A stretch of DNA of 39,563 bases from a virus, in the IMG/VR virus record IMGVR_UViG_3300009075_000008, positions 1 through 39,563 of that record; one strand, 5' to 3'. How positions within the stretch are numbered: position 1 is the stretch's first letter; each line of letters begins with the position of its first letter. Below, piece after piece: positions 25,101 to 32,044 of the stretch. The position numbers and the translations under genes are program-made. The notes beneath the pieces are model-generated. The model was not told the DNA's origin. It did not search any database and saw nothing but the letters and a program-made list of their open reading frames with translations.

Positions 25101-26213
25101 AGAATTTCTGATGGGGTTTTATTACCTAAAAAGAAACATATTCAACAAATTCAAGATGGTTCTTCATCAAAAGGACCATTCACAATAGCAGATCGTTTTG
25201 GTAATATAGCAGTTACCCACCCTAAAGATGGTATTGTTGTATCTCCTAACATTTCATATGTTAATGATGGAGTTACTGATAAAAAAGGACCAGTGTTTCC
25301 TATTAGTGAGAAATTTGGAGCTTTAGATGTTAAAGTCTCACCTAAAGGAGTTATGGTTCAAAAGATTAATGATGGAATTAGTAATAAAGAAATAGATAAA
25401 ACTAAACAAGAAATTTGGGATAAGTACAAGGGAGAAAATAAACGTGTTATACCTGGAAAGCCTGGGATTTATGCTTGGGATAGTATAAATGAAAAAATGT
25501 TCTTTATCAATGAAACAGTCAAATCTCCATCTCAGATTACATTCGCTAATTCTGAAACTTTTCATAATTATGCTCGAGTTCCTGAACGTGAATTAATAGG
25601 TGTAAGAAGTGATATGGGGTTTGCTAATCCTGATAAAATTAATCTTAACACATTAAAAAATCTTATCTATGAGGCTTTTGGAGCCTCAGAAGCAAATCCC
25701 GCTGGGGTTGGCCAAAAAGGAAATGAATCGACTTTAGATTCAATTTTAGATCCTTTCCAACCTGATTTAATTAGGCAAACTATAAAAGGTTACTCTCCTT
25801 TATCTCCAACTAAAACTACTTACTTCCATACTCTTCCAAATAAAGAAGGATACAGACCACCAGATTTAATTAGTATTAGTCAATCAGTTAGTGAAGGTTT
25901 ATCTTTAGAAGAAGCAACTATGCCTAAATTAGCTGAAGGAGGAGTAGTGTCTAAGCCAACTGTAGCTTTAATAGGTGAAGCAGGACCAGAGGCGGTTGTA
26001 CCTCTTGACCAAATTGCCCAAGAATCCCCTCAAACTTCAACTACAATTGTTGAGTCAGATAATAGTGACCTTAAAAAAGAACTCCAAGAAATGAAGCAAT
26101 TAATGGCGGGTTTGATATCTCAAATCCCATCTATAGCTAATCGCCCTATAACTGTAGAATTAAATGGAAATAAAGTTGGTCAAGCTTTAGGTCAAAATGC
26201 TTATAGAATGTAA
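19200..26213 (+). CDS. Tape-measure protein, one frame with two in-frame TGA codons
   Basis: This single frame has 2,338 codons and ends in TAA. It is interrupted only by TGA at codons 929 and 1151, and all three segments are in exactly the same frame. Domain order: coiled coil (about 1-330); helical tape-measure core with alternating hydrophobics; linker with the first TGA; Gly/Lys-rich segment and second TGA; Ala/Gly repeats; glycine-zipper hydrophobic segment (about 1275-1310); eleven Trp in exact 11-residue steps (1333-1443); two copies of a GPFTI-x-D-x-FGNIA domain; and the tape-measure hallmark AEGGVVSKPTVALIGEAGP near the C-terminus. T4 gp29 is about 590 residues. If both TGA are read, this is one of the longer tape measures, setting tail length and probably aiding DNA delivery. 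Confidence 0.8.
21984..21986 (+). other. In-frame TGA codon 1 in the tape measure
   Basis: Context is GCT TCA TGA GTA CTT GGA. Read as Trp it gives KGASWVLGGMSDIL. The next in-frame ATG is only 13 bases on (21999), so a restart is formally possible here. Confidence 0.75.
21987..22652 (+). CDS. Middle segment of the tape measure (between the two TGA codons)
   Basis: A standard-code caller would report this as a separate gene from the ATG at 21999 (217 residues). It opens with a helical, Lys-rich part (VEYIKNIDAKKLAEDIKGF, KVKETIDKVDKFI) and a hydrophobic helix (LLGGGALAITLSNKVAPEL). It then becomes very Gly-rich and basic (GGGAGAAGEG, GVGGGFRGGVKGALSY). Such low-complexity, Gly/Ala/Lys sequence is usual inside tape measures and unusual for a free protein. 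There is no leader motif before 21999, and the frame matches both flanks. I treat it as part of one product. Confidence 0.7.
   Translation, partial: VLGGMSDILSGVVEYIKNIDAKKLAEDIKGFVEKIKGISDKVKETIDKVDKFIQNNPTLIKLLGGGALAITLSNKVAPELTKAVLGAGSSLLKMAGSKAVDLGKTLGNNISSKLGFGKIFGMTKSDKENLGTSASNPMYVEVTNAGDIGGGAGAAGEGLTDIVGKMGGRKAGVGGGFRGGVKGALSYARDAFKGGRAGKVGRARLIRAAKGLVTGKGPSFV
22650..22652 (+). other. In-frame TGA codon 2 in the tape measure
   Basis: Context is TTT GTT TGA GGA GCC. Read as Trp it gives GPSFVWGAAKAS. After it there is no in-frame ATG for about 1 kb (first near 23670), so the downstream segment has no normal start of its own. Confidence 0.8.
22653..26213 (+). CDS. C-terminal segment of the tape measure (after the second TGA)
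   Basis: An open segment of 1,186 residues in the same frame. A TTG at 22842 is only a nominal start and falls inside the Ala/Gly repeat. It has LAKGAAGGIGKVAS repeats, a helical Lys/Glu part (KRALAAQATTEEERQKL), a glycine zipper, the Trp-11 repeat and a first GPFTISDKFGNIA domain. Next is a unique region of about 400 residues (including KAWKLIMDLFVPQYKDRAL) that I cannot assign, and a second copy (GPFTIADRFGNIA). Another unique part leads to the GEAGPEAVVPL hallmark. The C-terminal tail (KKELQEMKQLMAGLISQIP) is a helix, then VELNGNKVGQALGQNAYRM. The insert between the duplicated domains may be a special module such as a wall-active or receptor domain. No catalytic motif is evident. Confidence 0.75.
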   Translation, partial: GAAKASKAASTAAQAGKAVSTAARVGKVASTGLKLAKGAAGGIGKVASTGLKLAKGAAGGIGSLLEGLALDYAANKKKNEAAEKRALAAQATTEEERQKLLKEARKADTTGKLASIGSSAATGAGIGATIGSVVPGVGNVIGGAVGGVIGGGIGVVKEYGDEIKKGLGDAFTSVSKKSSEVWSSVKTTGENVWGGITEKASGYWDTISGKATDSWNSVKAIGADTWNSITETANGAWEGIKGFGSGIWGSIKSEGESIWGGITSSADTAWEGIKGKGKEIWSSIKTKGKEIWGSIENIAKAPIDKIKSTFSNIFNLDSGIIGKTKDIFKNLLPDSVVSIMTSLGILEEEKKPTPPPKPQKVKDGSTVSNKGPFTISDKFGNIAITHPQDKLVVSPNISYVNDGISSPSRNQVFPVSEGFGKLDVKVSPKGVMVQKVKDGAIPSAPLSYQEVFGSTSATRVISSNVLRELGIPGVDDKNFKNQFSLIAQGNTNLIPSLSEMGKSKKLTLFTPSGTALAQDSFIVKYADGKTSQILDEGNIKFPQDSYRTQDLKEISASGNGLLALSRALNEVKPKEIEIGGGTTKTFYLPDRYNIGFKQERQSSAIKFDSGKINDLSEMSNSLNDALLYLAVNRQSIPLVEGIPTTMHNIKVGGERYEDQYNYAKNKYIPYTILGNTRNFIPKEMGYGNEALAASSLPPYDFSGVYEIVNKIENKVPQFKDIRTPEHGSIISLAQKAWKLIMDLFVPQYKDRALTFIEKYVSPSFYEKFKNNINPKIGSPILKFDGLFKDVKVLAGEGPPTANLQKTTSQYSEGLSERISDGVLLPKKKHIQQIQDGSSSKGPFTIADRFGNIAVTHPKDGIVVSPNISYVNDGVTDKKGPVFPISEKFGALDVKVSPKGVMVQKINDGISNKEIDKTKQEIWDKYKGENKRVIPGKPGIYAWDSINEKMFFINETVKSPSQITFANSETFHNYARVPERELIGVRSDMGFANPDKINLNTLKNLIYEAFGASEANPAGVGQKGNESTLDSILDPFQPDLIRQTIKGYSPLSPTKTTYFHTLPNKEGYRPPDLISISQSVSEGLSLEEATMPKLAEGGVVSKPTVALIGEAGPEAVVPLDQIAQESPQTSTTIVESDNSDLKKELQEMKQLMAGLISQIPSIANRPITVELNGNKVGQALGQNAYRM
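22728..22835 (+). repeat. 54-base tandem direct repeat in the tape measure
   Basis: Two adjacent units, 22728-22781 and 22782-22835, identical except for one base (ACA versus ACC). Each encodes 18 residues (GKVASTGLKLAKGAAGGI). A shorter related GKA/VS unit precedes them. The near-identity indicates a recent duplication. Confidence 0.9.
23196..23528 (+). repeat. Trp-every-11-residues coding repeat
   Basis: Eleven Trp codons spaced exactly 33 bases apart (codons 1333 to 1443), each in a context such as W-x-x-I-K with small residues between. All eleven are TGG. This is the 11-residue Trp periodicity known from some tape-measure proteins. Confidence 0.9.
23763..23972 (+). repeat. Tape-measure internal domain, copy 1
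   Basis: About 70 residues beginning GPFTISDKFGNIAITHP and ending KGVMVQKVKDG. It is duplicated at 25173-25379. Confidence 0.85.
25173..25379 (+). repeat. Tape-measure internal domain, copy 2
   Basis: About 70 residues beginning GPFTIADRFGNIAVTHP and ending KGVMVQKINDG. It is very similar to copy 1 but diverged at the DNA level, so the duplication is old and kept by selection. Confidence 0.85.
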
Positions 26214-26272
26214 CTTCAATATATTTATTGTTGTTAACAATATTAATTAATATTAACTAAAAACGTAAACAC

Positions 26273-26452
26273 ATGGCAAAATCACTTTTCCAGCTCTTAC
26301 AAACCACTAACTTAGGGTTTAGAGGGCAAACCCCACCAGTTACTAATCCAAACCCACTTGGTCCTAACGGACAAAAGTGTTTAGATGTCTCTCTTTTAGA
26401 TAGACTAAATGGCGGAACACCTCCTGGGTATTTAGATTCACTTCCCCAATAA
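26273..26452 (+). CDS. Small Pro/Asn-rich protein
   Basis: A 59-residue protein from ATG to TAA, starting MAKSLFQLLQTTNLGF, with PPVTNPNPLGPNG in the middle and ending YLDSLPQ. It has its own leader: a TATTTATTG element lies at 26222-26230 and the ATG context is AACACATGG. It falls between the tape measure and a baseplate candidate and ends nine bases before the next ATG. Short Pro-rich proteins here could be baseplate or tail-tip adaptors, but I do not recognise it. The codon pattern and complete, well-placed ends support a real gene. Confidence 0.6.
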   Translation: MAKSLFQLLQTTNLGFRGQTPPVTNPNPLGPNGQKCLDVSLLDRLNGGTPPGYLDSLPQ

Positions 26453-26461
26453 TTTAATTTT

Positions 26462-28102
26462 ATGGGTCTTATTGATTTAAAAACTAATTTAAGGACCCTT
26501 AAATATGGTAGGGATAGAATAGGGGGTACTAGTAGTAATGAACCTTATATCAAAAAACAACTTACCCAAGACTATTCTTACACCCCAGGGAATGATGTTT
26601 ATTTAGGAATTGATTCTATTGGTAGACAAGGTACATCTTTCGCCGCGGCAGAAGATGTATCTCGTCTTACCAAATTTTTTACTGATGGTAAAAGTGCTAG
26701 AGGTTCATTATTTACATTAAAACAAAAACTTTTATCACTTAATGGTCCTCCAACTCCTTATGCTCCTACTAGAGGTACCTTTAGATACCAAAATTTAATT
26801 TTACAAGCCGGATCTTCAGGGACAGGTATTCATTATAATTCATTAGGAGCTTTACCTGATAATCCTTTTATTACAAGTTATGAATTTTTAACTAAAAATG
26901 TTTATAACAGAGAAGGAAATAGATTAAATATTTTATATAAAAGTAAAATACTCAAACAATCTCCTAAAGAATTAGGTGTAGTAGGGACAGGAGCTGCTTT
27001 TCTTTTTGGTATTGATTTAGCTATTAAAGATAATATTTTAACTTATGCTGGGGGTGCGAATAGCCCTATCACAACTATAAAAAGAGCTACCACCACTTCA
27101 GATTATACAGCTGGGAATGGTCAATATAAAAATATTTTTACTCTAACAGGAACTCAGATAAGTGAAAAAGGAGATTTAACTATTACATCAGCTGGGATAA
27201 GACGAAATACTGGTTTTAGTGATATTTCAAATTTTATTCAAGAAATAAATGATAATACACCATCAACTCCTGAAAAGAGTAGAATTTTAGGTAGATTAAC
27301 CAATTATACTTTCTTTAATCGAGTTAGTAAATATGGAGTAGGAGATCAAGGTAATGATGCTAATCTTGATAGACAAAATTACTACTCAGGAGCTCCTGTA
27401 AAAACTGATGGCGTTGATTTAATAAATTATAATACTTTATATTCAAGTAATGAAGTCAAAACTGGTTTAGGTTATGATGATATAATAAAGTTTTATATAG
27501 CGGTTTTAAATAATGATAATCCTGAAAAGAAAACCTTTATCCACTTTAGAGCTTACTTAAATGAGTTTTCAGATAATTATGGAGCTTCATGGGATTCTTT
27601 TAAATATATGGGAAGAGGAGAAGATTTTTATAAATATAATGGATTTTCAAGAGACATATCTTTAAGTTTTGATATTCTTGTAGGGTCTCGAGCTGAGTTG
27701 TTTCCTATGTATGATAAGTTAAATTATTTAGCTTCTATAATGGCTCCCGATTATTCTAAAAGTGGTTTTATGAGAGGAAATATAATTCAATTAACTGTTG
27801 GAGATTATATAAATAATGTTTATGGTGTATTAAGTGGAATTAATTATAATATATCCCAAGAATCATCATGGGAAATAGCTAAAAAAGATGATGGGGAGAC
27901 AGATGAAAACACAGCTGAGTTGCCATTATTAATAAATGTGGGTGGTTTCAGTTTTAAACCTATACACAATTTTGTTCCAAGTACTGTAAGCTCTACTTCA
28001 AATCCTTATAATACAGATAGATCAAGATTTATATCATTAGGCCCTGAAGGAAAAGGATACTCTGGTAGAATAGCCACAGACGGAAATACTAGACTAAGCT
28101 AA
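26462..28102 (+). CDS. Baseplate or tail-tube-initiator protein, unassigned
   Basis: A 546-residue protein with no enzyme motif. The N-terminus (GLIDLKTNLRTLKYGRDRIGG, then EPYIKKQLT) looks extended and Gly/Arg-rich. The middle mixes loops and strands (FRYQNLILQAGSSGTGIHYN). The C-terminal 170 residues are more compact (KKTFIHFRAYLNEFSDNY, FSRDISLSFDILVGSRAELF, GNIIQLTVGDYINNVYGVLSG). The last block resembles the tube-like fold of baseplate proteins that start tube polymerisation (T4 gp48 and gp54). Its place after the tape measure and before a LysM-like protein and a hub candidate fits that role. The gp48/gp54 link is inference and no gene number is assigned. Confidence 0.6.
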   Translation: MGLIDLKTNLRTLKYGRDRIGGTSSNEPYIKKQLTQDYSYTPGNDVYLGIDSIGRQGTSFAAAEDVSRLTKFFTDGKSARGSLFTLKQKLLSLNGPPTPYAPTRGTFRYQNLILQAGSSGTGIHYNSLGALPDNPFITSYEFLTKNVYNREGNRLNILYKSKILKQSPKELGVVGTGAAFLFGIDLAIKDNILTYAGGANSPITTIKRATTTSDYTAGNGQYKNIFTLTGTQISEKGDLTITSAGIRRNTGFSDISNFIQEINDNTPSTPEKSRILGRLTNYTFFNRVSKYGVGDQGNDANLDRQNYYSGAPVKTDGVDLINYNTLYSSNEVKTGLGYDDIIKFYIAVLNNDNPEKKTFIHFRAYLNEFSDNYGASWDSFKYMGRGEDFYKYNGFSRDISLSFDILVGSRAELFPMYDKLNYLASIMAPDYSKSGFMRGNIIQLTVGDYINNVYGVLSGINYNISQESSWEIAKKDDGETDENTAELPLLINVGGFSFKPIHNFVPSTVSSTSNPYNTDRSRFISLGPEGKGYSGRIATDGNTRLS

Positions 28103-28103
28103 C

Positions 28104-28421
28104 ATGAGACGTTACCAAGAAATATCAGAACTACAAAATTCACCAGTTAGGCCTGGGAAAAGATATTTAGCTACAACTAAATATCCTGAAATAAAGCCAT
28201 CAGTTAGTGATATATATGTTATAACACAACAAAATGATAGGTATGATCTATTAGCTAACCAATATTATAATGATTCTTCTTTATGGTGGATAATATCTAT
28301 AGCTAATGCTGATACTTTAATACAAAACTCTTTAATTCCTCCAGTTGGTGTTCAAATTAGAATACCAAGTGACATATCAAATATAATAAATAGTTATAAC
28401 AAATTAAACCAAAATGGCTAA
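28104..28421 (+). CDS. LysM-like baseplate protein, T4 gp53-like
   Basis: A 105-residue protein with a LysM-like fold in its second half. DIYVITQQNDRYDLLANQYY leads to the typical LWWIISIAN helix and the closing PPVGVQIRIPSD. Small LysM-like proteins in contractile tails (T4 gp53, and the gpX-type tail proteins) bridge inner baseplate parts. The ATG is one base after the previous stop and the end overlaps the next start by eight bases. The three genes 26462-30885 therefore form a tight unit that is probably the central baseplate. Assignment to gp53 is from fold and place, not length (T4 gp53 is about 196). Confidence 0.65.
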   Translation: MRRYQEISELQNSPVRPGKRYLATTKYPEIKPSVSDIYVITQQNDRYDLLANQYYNDSSLWWIISIANADTLIQNSLIPPVGVQIRIPSDISNIINSYNKLNQNG

Positions 28422-30885
28422 TATAACTGGGGATCCATTAAATGATTATATTTTAAAACAAATTGATATAAGACAAAAAGTTATAGGAAATAATCCAGAG
28501 GTTTTAACTTTAGATCAAAGAGTATTATATAATAACAATAAAAATGCTTGGGTTAGATTAGCTTCTTCTGTTGATTTAATAGAGGGATCAGATGACTTAA
28601 GAAAAAATCTTAATTTACCTAATAATTCTGGAGATTTATTAGCCAAAAATTTTGTTTTATTTGGTGGTATATATAGTATAGATAATTCCTATTCTAGATT
28701 AGGAGGAGTTGTTACTAACTCAGCTGAGAGGGATGATATATTTCAGACAGCTCAATATTCATACGGTTTGGGATCATCTGACTATGGATATGTACCTATG
28801 CCTGGGTTAGATTCTGTAAAAATAACTCATGTTAACAGAGGAGCTATTAGAAATTATGATATACAGTTAAAAACTCATAATAAAGATCAATTAGAAATAA
28901 TAGAAGCTTTATATCTAAGAATAGGTTATTATATGTTATTAGAATGGGGTCATACTAATTATCTTACTTCTGAAGGTAATTATGTACCCAATCCTGATTT
29001 TTTTACTGATGCTTTTAATAATTTTTTTGAAAAAGGAAAAAAAGATTCTGAGATAGAAAACCATATTAATTCTTATAGAAGAAGCTCAGGGGGAAATTAT
29101 GATGGTGCTCTTATAAAAATTACTAATTTTTCTTGGGATTTTAATGGAGATGGAAGTTATGATATAAGTTTAAAAGGAGTATCAAAAGGAGGTATAATAG
29201 ATAGTTTAATTCTAGACGGACCTGTTACTTTAAATGACACATTAACTAATGTAGTTGATTATAAAATTACAACTAAAACATCGGATGAAAAAACAGCTAT
29301 CTTAAAAAAATTAGGTGTTAAAAAAGGAAAGGATGATAATTTAGATGCTTTATATAATAAAACTATAGCTAATCAATTATCTTTGTCAGGAGGATATACT
29401 AAATTAATTGAAGCAGGAGCAGCTGTTAAAGTAGATTCTACTTCTATTAATCCTCCTACAACATTAGATGTTAAATCTGCCCTATCAGAAGCTAATGATA
29501 ATAATACTACTGTTATTTTAGATCAAAATAAGTCTGTTTTTAACAAAGAATTATTTTTATTCAATCTACAGTTAAAAGATATTAAATGGGTGGTTAAAAA
29601 CAAAATTAACTATAAAAAATCCACCTTAAATAATAGGGCTGAAGTTTTAATCAATCAAAATGTATCTTCCCTCTCAGAATTAATTTCTATAAAATTTACT
29701 AATCCTGAGAATGATAAAAATGCTTTTGAATTTAACTATATAACATTAGGAGCTTTACTAGAGGTAATAAAACAGAAAATTCTTCCCCAAGCTAAAAATG
29801 GAGCTAATGCTATAGGTATAAGTAATGAGTATAATAATAATTATATGTTTACTCATTTTTTTCAACATTCTACAGATCCTGAAGTGTGTTTAATTCCTTT
29901 TAATGATGGGGGTGATGTTTTAAAAGAGATTTTAAGTAATTCTTTTAGAGTTGAAGATAATTTCTATGCTGGGAGATTAATGGCTATTCATGTTAATCTT
30001 GAATTTATAGCTGAAACTTTAGCGGCTTCTTTTGATCCTGACACTAATAGTGCTAATTTATACACTTTTTTAGATAAATTAGTTTATGGCATTCAAAACG
30101 CTTTAGGTAATATAAATAATTTTATTGTAACATTTGATGAAGAAAATGGTCTTCAAATCAAAGATGACACTATTATACCTGTTGTAGTACTTGATATTGA
30201 TCAAATTAATGAGACTAAACTTAGATTATATGGAACTTTACCTAATATAGAAGGAAGTTTTGTTAAAAATGTTTCAATTCAATCTGAAATAACTAATAAG
30301 TTAGTAACTCAAATATCAATAGGATCAACTGCTAGTAATAATTTATCTAATCCTAATGCTTCACTTTTAGCAAGATGGAATGAAGGTTTATTAGATAGAA
30401 TACAATTTAATACTAATAATATTGATAATGTTTCTAATGATGAGTTTAAAAAAGATTTAGTAAAACAATATAATGATTATAAAACTAAATTTATAACTCC
30501 TCTTTATACTAATTTTAAATATCCTGGTAAAGATGTTTTAACATCAGCTAATAGTACTCTTTCTTTATTATTAGAATATGATTTAGGTATTAAAACTATA
30601 AATGGTAATATTCCTGGAAAAGGATTTATTCCTGTAAATCTTTCTATAGGATTAGATGGTATCTCTGGGATTTTACCCTACCAGAGATTGTTAGTGACTG
30701 ATGAAATTTTACCTAAAAATTATGCTAATAAAATTGATTTTATAATTCAAGGTATAGATAATACTATCTCAAATAATACTTGGACTACTACTTTAAATAC
30801 TTTATCAGTACCTAAAAAGTCTGATAAAACTAAGAATATTCAATTTAAAGATAATAATGAATTTAGTCTAAGTCCAACAACTTAA
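28414..30885 (+). CDS. Large baseplate hub candidate
   Basis: An 823-residue protein, Asn/Lys-rich and strongly AT-biased in codon use. A folded N-terminal region has VPMPGLDSVKITHVNRGAIRN, LEIIEALYLRIGYYMLLEWG and ISLKGVSKGGIIDSLIL. This strand-helix pattern is like the tube and hub domains of phage baseplate proteins (T4 gp27 type). A long middle region is unassigned. The C-terminus (IPVNLSIGLDGISGILPYQRL, NKIDFIIQGIDNTISNNTWTT) resembles the closing domain of hub proteins, with a W-T-T strand. The start overlaps the LysM-like gene. I favour the baseplate hub, but cannot prove the gp27 relation by eye. No lysozyme motif is visible. Confidence 0.6.
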   Translation: MANITGDPLNDYILKQIDIRQKVIGNNPEVLTLDQRVLYNNNKNAWVRLASSVDLIEGSDDLRKNLNLPNNSGDLLAKNFVLFGGIYSIDNSYSRLGGVVTNSAERDDIFQTAQYSYGLGSSDYGYVPMPGLDSVKITHVNRGAIRNYDIQLKTHNKDQLEIIEALYLRIGYYMLLEWGHTNYLTSEGNYVPNPDFFTDAFNNFFEKGKKDSEIENHINSYRRSSGGNYDGALIKITNFSWDFNGDGSYDISLKGVSKGGIIDSLILDGPVTLNDTLTNVVDYKITTKTSDEKTAILKKLGVKKGKDDNLDALYNKTIANQLSLSGGYTKLIEAGAAVKVDSTSINPPTTLDVKSALSEANDNNTTVILDQNKSVFNKELFLFNLQLKDIKWVVKNKINYKKSTLNNRAEVLINQNVSSLSELISIKFTNPENDKNAFEFNYITLGALLEVIKQKILPQAKNGANAIGISNEYNNNYMFTHFFQHSTDPEVCLIPFNDGGDVLKEILSNSFRVEDNFYAGRLMAIHVNLEFIAETLAASFDPDTNSANLYTFLDKLVYGIQNALGNINNFIVTFDEENGLQIKDDTIIPVVVLDIDQINETKLRLYGTLPNIEGSFVKNVSIQSEITNKLVTQISIGSTASNNLSNPNASLLARWNEGLLDRIQFNTNNIDNVSNDEFKKDLVKQYNDYKTKFITPLYTNFKYPGKDVLTSANSTLSLLLEYDLGIKTINGNIPGKGFIPVNLSIGLDGISGILPYQRLLVTDEILPKNYANKIDFIIQGIDNTISNNTWTTTLNTLSVPKKSDKTKNIQFKDNNEFSLSPTT

Positions 30886-30896
30886 AATTATTAATA

Positions 30897-31481
30897 ATGT
30901 ATTATCCTAAAAGTCAAGTAAAAATTAATTTATTTACTAAAGGTAGTCAACTAAGAGAAATATCTTCTCAAAAAGAATATATTGGGTATTATTGGAAGAC
31001 CTCAAAGGGAGAATACTTCTCAGGACGTAATCCAAGTGATGGGACACCTGTTAGTTTAGAATTAATACCTGAAGTGGGTAAAAATAGTTTTAATGCTATA
31101 ACTTTAAGTGAAGATAATAATTTATATAATAATCTTAAAGGAATTAATATTTCTCAAATTTTAATAGTACCTTCTTACCAAAAACCAATTCCAACTCAAC
31201 AGGATTATGAAATAGGTAATTTTATAAGATATTTTGTTAAAAAAGTTAATGAAAATATATACACAGAAATTTCAAAAAATACTTTTGATAAATTAAGAAA
31301 TAATGATCCTAATTATGCTTCTTTTTTATATAAAGTATTTAATATAGTTTGGGTTATAAAAGGAGATAAAGATTTAGTATCCCAAACTAATGAAAAAATT
31401 GTTTCTACAACTGAAAGAAACTTAAGAATTGTAGGACTAAAGTCCTACTTAAATAATAATTATTTAGAATTTTATAAATAA
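30897..31481 (+). CDS. Unknown structural-region protein
   Basis: A 194-residue protein beginning MYYPKSQVKINLFTKGSQLR. The block KEYIGYYWKTSKGEYFSGRNPSDGTP is rich in aromatic and Gly residues, as in small beta-barrel tail proteins. The second half is helical (GNFIRYFVKKVNENIYTEISK, LYKVFNIVWVIKGDKDL). It follows the hub candidate by 11 bases and precedes the second fibre cluster. A connector between hub or wedge and fibres is plausible, without sequence proof. Its last 17 codons contain a compact 7-bp hairpin. Confidence 0.6.
   Translation: MYYPKSQVKINLFTKGSQLREISSQKEYIGYYWKTSKGEYFSGRNPSDGTPVSLELIPEVGKNSFNAITLSEDNNLYNNLKGINISQILIVPSYQKPIPTQQDYEIGNFIRYFVKKVNENIYTEISKNTFDKLRNNDPNYASFLYKVFNIVWVIKGDKDLVSQTNEKIVSTTERNLRIVGLKSYLNNNYLEFYK
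31431..31448 (+). other. Compact hairpin inside the 3' end of the gene
   Basis: A 7-bp perfect stem (GTAGGAC 31431-31437 with GTCCTAC 31442-31448) and a four-base TAAA loop, within the coding region 33 bases from its end. It lacks a U-tract, so it is more a candidate mRNA 3' structure or pause site than a terminator. Confidence 0.35.
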
Positions 31482-31498
31482 ATATGGTATTTTTTAAT

Positions 31499-31507
31499 AT
31501 TTATTAC
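31499..31507 (+). promoter_or_regulatory. TATTTATTA element (variant)
   Basis: A variant of the TATTTATAA element preceded by TAA, 12 bases before the ATG at 31520. A TATAAATA also lies about 25 bases upstream, across the previous stop. Confidence 0.4.
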
Positions 31508-31519
31508 TAAACCAATACT

Positions 31520-32044
31520 ATGGCTGAAGGGTTTAGAATAGATTTAGGGTTCCCTAATTTATATGCTTCTTTATCTCTTGATTCAGCAGGGATAGCTGAT
31601 GGAGTTGTTGTATATGATTCTTCAACCCAACAATTATTTTATTCTAGCAGCTTTACAGGTGGGGGTGGTGGAAGTACTATAGATACTGGGTCATTTTTGA
31701 TAAATGCCACAGCTACTGATAATAATATTACTTTTACAAGAGGTAATGGTACTTCTTTTTTTATAACAGTTGATACAGGATCTGCCCCTAGCAATTATTG
31801 GAAATTAATAAATAATAACATAGTTAATAGTGGAAGTTTAGATGTTATTATATCATCTTCTTTAATTATAGTTCAAACTAGTAGTAATGATGATATTTTT
31901 ATTATTAAAAAGCGAGGTGGTGATACTAGATTAAAAGTTAATAGTCAAGGTGTATTTACTTTAATGTCTACTAGTAGTTTTCCAACAGCTGTGACTGGTG
32001 GTATAATTTATAAAGATGATGAATATTACTTCGGTTTCCTATAA
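31520..32044 (+). CDS. Short fibre-like protein
   Basis: A 174-residue protein. The N-terminus GFRIDLGFPNLYASLSLDSAG may be the attachment part. It is followed by YDSSTQQLFYSSSFTGGGGG and a module ATDNNITFTRGNGTSFFITV, which closely parallels ITFTKGDGST modules in the larger fibres at 7817, 10786 and 36988. A strand-rich part (LDVIISSSLIIVQTSSNDDIF) and a C-terminus IIYKDDEYYFGFL follow. It is probably a small trimeric fibre or fibre adaptor. It opens the second fibre cluster, and its stop codon forms part of a TAATATTTATAA motif. Confidence 0.65.
   Translation: MAEGFRIDLGFPNLYASLSLDSAGIADGVVVYDSSTQQLFYSSSFTGGGGGSTIDTGSFLINATATDNNITFTRGNGTSFFITVDTGSAPSNYWKLINNNIVNSGSLDVIISSSLIIVQTSSNDDIFIIKKRGGDTRLKVNSQGVFTLMSTSSFPTAVTGGIIYKDDEYYFGFL

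Noticed and set aside
22842-26213. An independent gene starting at the TTG at 22842
   Set aside because: The TTG lies within an Ala/Gly repeat that is continuous with open, in-frame codons back to the TGA at 22650. There is no ATG, leader motif or gap.
28414-30885. Lysozyme activity in the hub candidate (T4 gp5-like)
   Set aside because: I see no lysozyme or peptidase catalytic motif in the translated protein.
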